From positions 13,675,037 through 13,739,036 of the forward strand of contig CM039467.1 in the NCBI GenBank assembly GCA_022414725.1: a stretch of 64,000 nt of DNA. Reading direction: 5' to 3'. Numbering within the stretch: position 1 is the stretch's first letter; every line of letters starts with the position of its first letter. Below the pieces are notes generated by a model, which saw only the letters and a program-made list of their open reading frames with translations, was not told where the DNA came from and made no database searches. Positions 45,165 through 53,638 of this stretch are shown piece after piece. Both the position numbers and the translations under genes were made by a program. Origin of the DNA: Microglena sp. YARC (Eukaryota; Chlorophyta; Chlorophyceae; Chlamydomonadales; Chlamydomonadaceae).

Positions 45165-45245
45165 GAACAAATAGTGCGCCCTAATTACCAGGCGTGAGGT
45201 TGAGGGGGGCAGTCTGTTTGCCTGCACTAGGGCCAACCACTGGAA
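45165..45245 (+). repeat. Dispersed repeat DR2 (CAGGCGTGAGGTTGAGGGGG)
   Basis: A copy of a 60-80 bp family with others at 55,888-55,975, 61,162-61,222 and 61,893-61,975, all on the + strand. Typical body: ATTACAAGGCGTGAGGTTGA, GGGGGCCAGCCCGTTTGC, CTGCACTAGGGCCAACCA. Confidence 0.8.
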
Positions 45246-45289
45246 GTGGCACGTTTTCTTTTATTTTCTTGATGTTCATAAGTCCCCCT

Positions 45290-45960
45290 TGTCTCTGTCA
45301 AGCCGCGGGCAGATTTGGAGTCCAGTGGGGTACCAGGAATAATATAATCACCATCATCATCATCACCACCATCAACTGCACAGCCATGCTCAGCTTTCTT
45401 GGACTTCGTGAGTGGCACATAAATGTTTATTTTTTGTTTTATTTTTTTTGTTGTTCATGATGTTCATAATCCCTCCTTGTCTCTAGTCTGTCAAGCCGCG
45501 GGCACATTTGGAGTCCAGTATGGTACCAAGAATAATGTAATAATCATCATCATCACCATCATCATCACCACCACCACCACTATCATCATCATCATCATTA
45601 TCATCATCAACAACATCATCATCACCATCATCATCACCACCACCACCATCATCACCACCATCATTATTATCATATCATCATCATCATCATCATTATCATC
45701 AACAACATCATCATCACCATCATCATCATCAACTCCACAGCCATGCTTAGCTTTCTTGGACTTTTTAAGTGGCACATACATGTTTATATTTCTTTATTGT
45801 TTTATTCGTAATGTTCATAATCCCCCCATGTCTCTAGCCTATCAAGCGGCGGGTACATTTGGAGTCCAGTAGGGTACCAGGAATAATATAATTATCATCA
45901 TCATCAACTCCACAGCCATGCTCAGCTTTCTTGGATTTTATAAGTGGCACTACATTTGTA
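45290..45960 (+). repeat. Three-unit array: acceptor plus QAAGTFGVQ plus satellite-like end
   Basis: Three units share CTTGTCTCTAG, then a conserved coding-like stretch CQAAGTFGVQYGTKN, a CATCAT/CACCAC microsatellite of varying length, and an end PQPCSAFLDFVSG identical in frame to the satellite. Ends lie at 45,384, 45,743 and 45,916. Conserved peptide against variable spacer suggests an exon with intron edges that was duplicated. Confidence 0.7.
45535..45735 (+). repeat. (ATC)n/(ACC)n microsatellite
   Basis: CATCATCATCACCACCACC blocks. Gives a false Asp/Met-rich frame on the reverse strand. Confidence 0.9.
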
Positions 45961-45965
45961 TGCTG

Positions 45966-46345
45966 TTACAGTCCAGGGGTAGGCCAAATAGGCCAGGGAT
46001 TTTTTTTTTTCCGGAATACATTCCGATCGGAATACGGGACCCCGTTTTTTTGCCAAAACTGCCAGAATACGAAACCTAAAAATAAAGTTTTTTTTTTTTA
46101 ACTGAAATTGACTAAAAATGACCCAAACCGACCAAAATCGGAATAAGGATCCTGTTTTGGGAGGGAAAAAAGGAGGGGAAGAGAAAAAGGAACAAGATTT
46201 CCTCTTTTTTATTTGAAAAACAAATCCCTGAAATAGGCTGAAGGGACTTTCCCAACCATGATATCAGGAGGGGCTAGACCGAAAACAACTGATGAATTGA
46301 ACCCCAAACAATTGTTTTACCGACGGGGGCCCTGAGTTAGTGATA
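45966..46345 (+). repeat. Dispersed repeat DR1, interrupted by the MITE
   Basis: Left part 45,966-45,993, right part 46,231-46,345, ending TTTTACCGACGGGGGCCCTG. Without the MITE it is about 145 bp, the longest + strand DR1 copy. Confidence 0.85.
45994..46230. mobile_element. Non-autonomous hAT-type MITE with 8-bp TSD
   Basis: A 237-bp insert with terminal inverted repeats CAGGGATTT (45,994-46,002) and AAATCCCTG (46,222-46,230). It is flanked by an 8-bp direct duplication, AAATAGGC, at 45,986-45,993 and 46,231-46,238. Removing the insert and one duplication restores the DR1 consensus CCAAATAGGCTxAAGGGAC seen elsewhere in the window. An 8-bp duplication and a CAGGG terminus are hAT traits. No transposase is inside. 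Confidence 0.9.
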
Positions 46346-46362
46346 GTTTACGTTTGCGAAAG

Positions 46363-46497
46363 AGGCACTACACAACCATGCTCTGCTTTGTTGGACTTCG
46401 TAAGTGGCACTACACAACCATGCTCTGCTTTCTTGCACTTTGTTAGTGGCACTACACAACCATCCTCTCATTTCTCAAACTTTGTATGTGGCACTGT
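46363..46497 (+). repeat. Diverged triplet of the 42-bp satellite monomer
   Basis: Three tandem monomers beginning GGCACTACACAACCATGCTC, with TTGGACTTCGTAAGT in place of TTATACTTTGTAAGT. The frame reads TTQPCSAFLDFVSG-like three times, with growing divergence. This links the 45-kb exon-like ends with the giant array at 1-13.6 kb. Confidence 0.9.
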
Positions 46498-47074
46498 AGC
46501 ATGACAACAAGCACGACCTTAGATAATCAACACATATGTGGCATGGAATATGATTTATTTGTATGGGACATGACCAGGTACACTAGGTAGCTCCATATCA
46601 TTCCTGGTATCTGGTGAGAGGAGCTGGCTAGAAGCTACTGCATGCTCACTGCTAAATGTAGAGCTGAAGGCAAACCTGCTTGCAATGGGTTTTGTTAAGC
46701 TTAGCTGACTGTACAGGGTAGTTTGTTGAAAGGCAGATTAGAGAGGGGATGTTCACAAAAAGTGTATCTGTCTCACGCACCTGAATACGTCCCCTACCAC
46801 AGGATCGTTTTACCGACGGAGGCCCCGAGTTCGTGCTACTTCGTAGCAACATGATCTGACGGGTGTAAACCAAATATGCGACTGGGAAACTGCTGCGGGG
46901 GGCGGGGGGGGGGGCTGACACTGTGGATTGCTGCAGTTAAGTAGCAATCAACCTAGCTATCGATCCCCTAGAGAGAACCCAACATCAATACAACGAGGTT
47001 GTCAAAAATTCAAATCACAGGGTGCAAACGTTGTTTACAAAAGTGTACCTGCGTGATCATATATGATCACTGTA
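46498..47074. other. Intergenic or intronic, no gene recognised
   Basis: Contains a DR1 3'-end fragment (TTTTACCGACGGAGGCCCCG, about 46,810), a G-run at 46,896-46,914, and AGGAGCTGGCTAGAAGCTAC, which resembles 63,590-63,610. Confidence 0.4.
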
Positions 47075-47212
47075 GCGCGAACTCCGGGCCTCCGTCGGTA
47101 AAACGATTGTTTGGGGTTCAGTTCATCATTTTTTTTGTTTCAAAGCCCTTCCTGTCACAGTTGGGCAAGTCTTCTTTAACCTATTTGGCCTACCCCTGGA
47201 CTGTAACATAAA
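47075..47212 (-). repeat. Dispersed repeat DR1, long reverse copy
   Basis: Reverse complement of the 38,598 and 46 kb copies: from CGAACTCCGGGCCTCCGTCG to CTACCCCTGGACTGTAAC. Confidence 0.85.
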
Positions 47213-48360
47213 TATTAAGGGCGCCTGGAGGCGCGTCCCGAATGAAATGATTCGGATCCTTAATTCAATGTATTTTAATTAATTGAATTGAATTGAATGT
47301 TGTGTTATTTTAATTCGATTTATTCCTTTCCTTTTAATTTAATTGACGTGATTTGAATGCATGTAATTGCTTTAAATTGTATCAATTCGAATTGGATTAA
47401 ATTCGAAGGGCGCCTGGAGGCTTTAAATTCATTGAATTCCAATGAATCGATTGATGATTTAGCATTGTTAACTATAAAGTGACGAAAAAGATATGTTTTG
47501 AAGGGTTGTTGATTTTTAAGCAGTATTGAACGTTTCTGTAATGTAATGAAATGCATGTATGTAGATTGACTTGTTTTTAAGAATTTGATGCAAAAAAATG
47601 AGGCTAATCAGGTGTCTGGTTGATTTTACGGAATTTGTACAAGATATTGCATGTTTCGGCCCAGCCCAGACGTGAACGGTATGTCCCGTCCTCCTGAACG
47701 GGTTTTTGGCCAGCGGCAGGTGGCGTGGCTTGCCCATGCCCCCGCCCCTGCCCCCGGCCTGTGGCCCCCGCCCCTGCCCCCGCCCCCGCCCCCGCCCGGT
47801 GGCCCCCGCCCCTGCCCCACGCACGGCCCTGAGGTGGGGTCCGTGGGCTAATTATAGCACAAGTGCCCTAGGGGAATGTTTCGTCCATTGTGATGCTTAC
47901 ATGTTTCGCCTCCAATTTTTGACGACAATTCTGCTCCCAAACCTATGTATACGCACATGTGTAAGTGGTTCAAATTTGAAATGTTAGCTCAAAACACCCT
48001 GAAATCAAATTGTTAACCGTTTATTGTAGCTATTTGGCACCAACCTGAGCTCCTTTTCGTGAATTGCGATGCTCATATGTGCACTGGTCAGAATTTGTCC
48101 GGTATAAATAAGTCTTGTAATTCATCAACAATAGAGAATGTTCAACTTTTTGATGTTTTTCATGAAACCTGAAAATTTGGTTTGTGACACACGGACGGAC
48201 GAACGAACGAACGGACATTTTAATGGGGCTAATCCCTCTTCAAAAAATCTGGAGGTTGCTTTCATTCGGGTAAAAATCTGGAGATTTTTTTCATTCGGGT
48301 ACATACATACACAAATAAATACCTACTGCTTCACGTACCTGATTACGTACCTTCACGCAG
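47213..48360. other. AT-rich and C-rich non-coding stretch
   Basis: 47,213-47,470 is dominated by AATTGAATTG-type palindromic words, with GGGCGCCTGGAGGC twice (47,219 and 47,408). 47,725-47,820 is a GCCCCCGCCCCTGCCCCCGC tandem. 48,190-48,300 has a TCATTCGGGTA repeat. No gene recognised. It ends in acceptor TTCACGCAG. Confidence 0.6.
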
Positions 48361-48450
48361 GATGCGCCGGGAACTGTCCTTGAACCCCCTGGAGATCTAA
48401 GCAACGAGACCTCAGCTGAACATTGCTGCTCGAGGTGTGCCCAAACCCAG
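48361..48450 (+). CDS. Apple/PAN-like exon A (second locus)
   Basis: Thirty codons between acceptor CACGCAG and donor CCCAG|GTGAGG. Encodes DAPGTVLEPPGDLSNETSAE, then HCCSRCAQTQ. It is paralogous to 14,060-14,146, with coding-type divergence: frame kept, one codon indel, Cys conserved. Spliced to the exon at 49,983 it would give CC..C...CNVWMWC...QCWLK. This is the most intact version in the window. Confidence 0.55.
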
Positions 48451-49290
48451 GTGAGGTTGACAAGCAAATCAAGATAAATCAAATACAAATATATGAAATG
48501 ACACATGTTAGGTTGACAAGCAAATGAAAAGACATGAAATGAAAATAAATAAAAACAAAATAAATGAAACGAGTCGTGTAAGGTTGACAAGCAAATCAAG
48601 ATAAATCAAATACAAATAAATGAAATGACACATGTTAGGTTGACAAGCAAATGAAAAGACATGAAATGAAAATAAATCAAATGAAACTAAATGAAAAGAG
48701 TCGTGTATGGTTGACAAGCAAATCAAGATATCTCAAATACAAATAAATGAAATGACACATGTTAGGTTGACAAGCAAATGAAAAGACATGAAATGAAAAT
48801 AAATCAAAGCAAAATAAATGAAACGAGTCGTGTAAGGTTGACAAGCAAATCAAGATAAATCAAATACAAATAAATGAAATGACACATGTTAGGTTGACAA
48901 GCAAATGAAAAGACATGAAATGGAAATAAATCAAATCAAAATAAATGAAACGAGTCGTGTAAGGTTGACAAGCAAATCAAGATAAATCAAATACAAATAA
49001 ATGAAATGACACATGTTAGATTGAAAAGCAAATGAAAAGACATGAAATGAAAATAAATCAAATACAAATAATAAAATACAAATAAATGAAACGAGTCGTG
49101 GAAGGTTGACAAGCAAATCGAGATAAATTAAATCAAATGAATTAAATCAAATACATCAAGTAACAATAAATAAAATGCCACAGGTGTGGTTTACAAGCAA
49201 ATCAAGACAAATGATATCAAACAAATTAAATAAAAACAAATTAAACCAAAATGCATTTAAAATTAATGACACAGGAGGGTTTGACAAGCA
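48451..49290 (+). repeat. AT-rich tandem repeat starting at the exon-A donor
   Basis: AGGTTGACAAGCAAATCAAG and ATACAAATAAATGAAATGAC alternate with AGGTTGACAAGCAAATGAAA and AAACGAGTCGTGTAAGG. The period is about 118 bp in two halves of 59, with about 7 double units. The repeated AGGTTGACAAGC is the start of the intron right after the donor. Confidence 0.9.
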
Positions 49291-49390
49291 ATAGCCATGT
49301 TTAAATGAAGGTCATTGATTGCACACATGAGTCTATTGCAGGCCATCTATATCTATGTTGGTAGGGTCTCGTTCCATAAATCAGTACATG

Positions 49391-49635
49391 TGCATGCCGC
49401 ATGCAGCACGCGATCATGCCGTATTCAGTACACATGCATGCCACATGAAGTGCACATGCATGCCGCATACAGCACGCAGTCATGCCGTATTCAGTACACA
49501 TGCATGCCACATGAAGTACACAAGCATGCCGTATTCAGTACACATGCATGCCACATGAAGCATGCAATCATGTAGTATTCACCACACATGCATACCACAT
49601 GAAGTAGACATGCATGCCGCACACTACACGCATGT
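49391..49635 (+). repeat. (CACATGCATGCCACATGAAGT)-type tandem repeat
   Basis: About 7 imperfect units of 21-40 bp containing ACACATGCATGCC and GCCGTATTCAGTAC. A shorter relative is at 14,555-14,605. Confidence 0.75.
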
Positions 49636-49830
49636 ATGCAATGCCTAGATGTGGCCCAGTAACATGCAGGTTGCAGGGTGTGCAAGGTTCATTGGCACAC
49701 TTTTCTGACTGCCAACACATGCACTATTCACACCATTGCCTGCTGCATGATTACCACGCTAAATAGCAGGATCATTAATAATCTTATTATTATTGTTATT
49801 TTTAATATTAGTATTAGTATTATGAGATAC

Positions 49831-49894
<64 letters not shown>

Positions 49895-49913
49895 GTTGTT
49901 GTTGTTGCTGTTG
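49831..49913 (+). repeat. (ATT)n then (GTT)n microsatellite
   Basis: About 20 ATT units followed by GTTGTTGTTGTTGCTG. Confidence 0.95.
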
Positions 49914-49982
49914 GTATCACTATGCTTCCATCATTTCATGGTGTACTTCCTCTGACGCCCAACGCATGGATGCTGTATGCAG

Positions 49983-50151
49983 CTTTGTAATGTTTGGATG
50001 TGGTGCAGCAACCCTTCAGGCTGCCCAGAGGGTGAGGATAAGACCTACCAACAGTGCTGGCTCAAGACTATGGTGTTTGCTTCTGGGGCTGATCTGGAGG
50101 GGGAGTTCACAGCCGCTGGGACACACAGCCCTGGATGGATATCTGGATTCA
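49983..50151 (+). CDS. Apple/PAN-like exon B (second locus)
   Basis: Acceptor TGTATGCAG, then LCNVWMWCSNPSGCPEGEDK and TYQQCWLK, ending around PGWISGF. Differences from 14,774 are mostly single substitutions that keep the frame and all Cys residues. The 3' boundary is uncertain; a donor-like GTACAT lies at about 50,159. The modules are expected to be secreted or surface parts of a larger protein (inference from the family). Confidence 0.55.
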
Positions 50152-50292
50152 GGGCATCGTACATAACATACTGAATAGATGGATATCTGGGTTCAGAGCA
50201 TCGTGCGTAGATACTGAATAGATTTGAGGGCACTGTCCAAAGATTCTGATCTGATGCGACATGTGTATGCATGTGTGCTTACGTAATTGTCC

Positions 50293-50378
50293 ACGGATAG
50301 CCACCGAAGCTAACAGGACATGACCAACATGCATGCGCACTGGAAGCTGCTTACACCTTGGCACTGAACAAATGCCAG
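50293..50378 (+). CDS. Exon-like segment C (second locus)
   Basis: Frame PPKLTGHDQHACALEAAYTL to CQ, followed by CAG|GTGCATGC. Its paralogue at 16,089 keeps the outline but loses 2 nt. The edge CACTGAACAGATGCCAG|GTG is repeated at about 50,490. The 5' splice boundary is not clear. Confidence 0.35.
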
Positions 50379-50579
50379 GTGCATGCAACATGCAAATGCA
50401 AGCTACATTAGTTGAACATATCATTTGTAGAACAATCCATGGGCCATAACTTTGAACATATTGTTGAACATATCATGGGTGCGTGCACTGAACAGATGCC
50501 AGGTGAATGCAAGAAGCAGATGCGAGCTACGCACACTCTATCATTGACTGCAAGCAAACTACATATGCTGCACATGTCG

Positions 50580-50700
50580 ATGGTGCATGCACTGAGCTGC
50601 GCTGCGCTGCACAAGTCAATGGTGCATGCACTGAGCAAGTCAATGTTGCATGCACTGCACAAGTCAATGGTGCATGCACTGCACAGAGGACACACCATTA
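50580..50700 (+). repeat. TCAATGGTGCATGCACTGxxC tandem repeat
   Basis: Four to five imperfect units of about 24-30 bp. Frames across it are not genes. 50,700-51,840 has no recognised gene apart from weak paralogy of 50,820-50,870 to 17,150-17,210. Confidence 0.7.
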
Positions 50701-51844
50701 ATGATGCTTACAAATGAATTGTCGGTTTGAGGGGTACACCTAGATGGTGGGTTGAGCTGAGCTACACAAAACCCAGTTAATTTTGCCCCTAAATCAGTTA
50801 ACTACCCCACCTGAAGCTTATGTTGCGGGCAGACTATGGTGCCCTTTATTCAGGGAAGTAGCTCCAAACTTGTACTTGGTTGATCCTGTCTCCAGCCTTG
50901 AGGCTGCTCGCTGCCCTAGGCAGTGAGAACAACAGCCAAAGCATTCTTCCTATTGCTTGAACATCCAAATCATTTGTATAGTTGCTTGAAGCAGCTTGAA
51001 GTAGCAGGGGGCCTAGCCGACGCTGTCAGGATGTATAGCAGTCATGGGGGAGCCACATGGGGTTGAAGGTTGAATGGCACATGAAAGAAGAAAAACGTAG
51101 CTCCAAGCTGCTCCAAGCAAGAGTAGCTAAAAAGGAAAAACTCTGTGTGTGTTGAATGATTCGTCACATGCGGATGGAGGGGATGGGAGACGGTGGAGGC
51201 AGAAGTGACGACCTGGGGAACAGGCCTGGGAGAAGGCGAGGGCATCTCAAGATTTGCAGGTCTCGTTGGGGTCGCTGGACAAAGCAGGATCAAATTACGG
51301 TATATAACGTACCTCGAAGCAGAGGGCCTTGAACAACGGCGGATTCGAATGATTGGACAGGTCCACGTCCTCACCCCGAGTGAAGGTCGGTCTGTTCGCG
51401 GAGGAACTGCCTTCGCCCGCCCCATCTCGCACGCTCAACCCCGCTTGGTCCAGCGAACTGACTGATGCCAAGGATCGCTATAGGTTTGTTCTAGGGGACT
51501 CCAAAATTTGTATCATGAGACGCACCCAGTTTCAAAATCTGCGTCTGTCACGCAACACGCAGCGTGTGGAACGACCCTGTTTATGCCAGGATAAGCCCAC
51601 CATCGCCGTGCTGCATGCTTCGGTACGTACTGGGGACTATAGCCCCGAGTACCTAGCTGTATCACACTTACCTGACGGGAAGATAACCATGATGAACAAG
51701 GTGGTTGCTTGGTAGTCGTGGTCCACCTTGCACATCGTGGACTGCTTCTGCCGCAGGTCTCTAAATGGGATACTGCACCGTTCAATCTGTGCCTGGCTGA
51801 GGATCGCGCAATGCGCGCCTCGGCATCCATATACATTATTGCAG

Positions 51845-51902
51845 TCCAAATAATTATATGCTAGGTTGATTATCCAAATAATTATATGCTAGGTTGATTA
51901 TC
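51845..51902 (+). repeat. 28-bp direct repeat, 2 copies
   Basis: TCCAAATAATTATATGCTAG plus GTTGATTA occurs twice without a gap. Confidence 0.9.
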
Positions 51903-51915
51903 ACGAACGACGAGT

Positions 51916-52036
51916 ATCGCATGATCGCTTCACTCCGAGGGGACAGGTGCTCAAATGGACCACAACTCGGTGCTCAACCGAGGACTTGTCTGCGTCCCTG
52001 CGTCTTGAACAAGTCCAGTCGAAGCGATCATGCGAT
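51916..52036. other. 16-bp perfect inverted repeat, possible stem-loop
   Basis: ATCGCATGATCGCTTC at 51,916-51,931 pairs with GAAGCGATCATGCGAT at 52,021-52,036. A nested pair GGACTTGT / ACAAGTCC lies inside. It lies just upstream of LINE RT-like sequence. It could be an element end or a structured RNA; nothing shows which. Confidence 0.7.
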
Positions 52037-52052
52037 TCTCTGATGACTAAAC

Positions 52053-52510
52053 TTGAAAGACCAGCCCCGAGTCGCGGGTGAAGCCCTCTCTCAGGGCCCC
52101 AGGTGGGGTCTTGTGACCGGTCGATCCATCCCAAATGTGGTGGGAGCGTTTTGGGCTTTTCTGCCCAGAAGGAAGTCATGGCAGCCCATCGCCAGGTATC
52201 CTCTAGTCTCCTTAGTCCCTACATCTGTGGTAAACGAGGTTGGCTCTTTGACTGTCCGACCAGGAGAATACCGCCGAGCCCTTCGACAGTCTCCCCTAGG
52301 CAAGTCGCCTGTACCTGATGGCATCCTAATAGAGCTCTGACGTACCTTAGCGGATTGCTTCACACCCCTGCTCTGTACAATGTCATGGTTCCACAGGGGC
52401 TCCTTCCTCCTGAGTTTCTGGCTTGCTCATAGTCCTTAGGAAAGATGGTGGTCGTCTGGATCCTGGTAATTACCGACCTATTGTTAGTTATTATTGCTAC
52501 CAGCAGCTAC
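52053..52510 (+). pseudogene. LINE reverse-transcriptase relic
   Basis: The frame ends with QSPLGKSPVPDGI (LINE RT motif, usually GKSPGPDGI). After a stop and frame changes it continues as LRKDGGRLDPGNYRPIV, the NYRPI block of non-LTR reverse transcriptases. The element is interrupted by stops and frameshifts and lacks the YADD part, so it is dead. The upstream stretch 51,360-51,715 is open (RYRFVLGDSKICIM...) but unrecognised and may belong to the same element. Confidence 0.7.
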
Positions 52511-53574
52511 CAGTAGTTTTTTTACTTTATTGTTAAAATCTGGACTTTCCTTTCACTCCTACCGGTATGTAACGAACCCTCATTCTAAATAGATCCTTTA
52601 GCCTATTTAGCTACCCCATGGACTGAAAATACATACCGGTAGATGGACGTCGTGAGACTGTAAGCTATCTTCCTGGTTCGCCACATTGCCTTGTTGATTG
52701 GATTGGAATGTTGCGGTACATGGTTTTTGAGCCAACTCTAGAACTCCAGATCTGTGGAACCCTTCTCTCGATCGCAGAGCATGAAGTGAAGTCGGCCTGC
52801 AATCTCCCACTATTTTGTTGGAGTGGCAACGCCATTCGAACTGAATCCTCAGTCTCGCTGATTTGTGTTGGGAGACATACCTCCTAGGGTGAAATTCCTT
52901 TCACAACCTGTCACAACTAAAACAAAAAGAGGCCAGGTCTTCTACTTGGGATCGGCAGCAATGCACAATTTCTTCATCTTTGTAACAAAAGGAATGAGGG
53001 GCTCGTGGGGATTAGCGTGTTGGGCCCATAACATGTACAGATATAAGTAGCACTGTGCATGATTACATGGCTAGCTAGTATGATGGGAGGAGACGGGGAG
53101 GTGGAGGAGAGTAGTAGGTGGGGGAGAGGGTTAGGGGAAGTGGAGGTGGAGAAAGCGTTTTCATACGGTAGTAAGGGCCTAATGTTACAGCCAAGATACT
53201 AGCTGGTCTCTTTAAGCCTGAATGGGAAGTTGGGAACCATGCCGACGGGAGGTCGGTGTGTACTGCTTCGGTACATTTTGCCGAGGGGGGCGGGATTTTC
53301 AGCTGCCTAGCTGTTCCCTCACAGACTGTTATTTGCTCCCGGCTCCCGTTTCTTCCCGACCTGCTTTACTCCACACTCCATTGTAGACGCCCCTCCTCCC
53401 CTCGCTCTTTCACTCCGACCAATTGTTTGCGAGCTTTCAGGGAACATTGCACCACGCCAACCACAACCTACTTCCTGAAGTTGCGATCTACTGTGTCCCG
53501 ACCATTCTTGATCAGTCACGTCCTGGAGCCGCGCCTCTTAGCGTCTGCTTTCTGTCTGTCTAACTCGGATCGCC
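52511..53574 (+). promoter_or_regulatory. Upstream region of the CYP22/PPIH gene
   Basis: No coding feature. Contains a reverse DR1 fragment (52,594-52,625) and a GGAGGTGGAGGAGAG purine-rich stretch near 53,090-53,160. The last 300 bases are C/T-rich and would include the 5' UTR. No TATA box could be assigned with confidence. Confidence 0.35.
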
Positions 53575-53638
53575 ATGGCCGATGGAACCCTGTGGCACCT
53601 GCGCCCTCCTAATCCAAATAATCCAGTCGTGTTTTTCG
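53575..53638 (+). CDS. CYP22: CYP22 exon 1
   Basis: ATG at 53,575 (context CGCCATGG, a good initiation context). Codes [20 protein letters not shown] plus F and the first base of Asp22. Donor G|GTGAGT. This start gives the full plant-type N-terminal extension. Confidence 0.93.

Noticed and set aside
45423..45872. Ile/Ser/Thr-rich + frame and Asp/Met-rich - frame
   Set aside because: CAT/CAC microsatellite translation.
50872..50900. 18S rRNA 5' end (CTTGGTTGATCCTGTC resembles CCTGGTTGATCCTGCC)
   Set aside because: Only about 16 bases are similar; the following sequence does not continue as rRNA.
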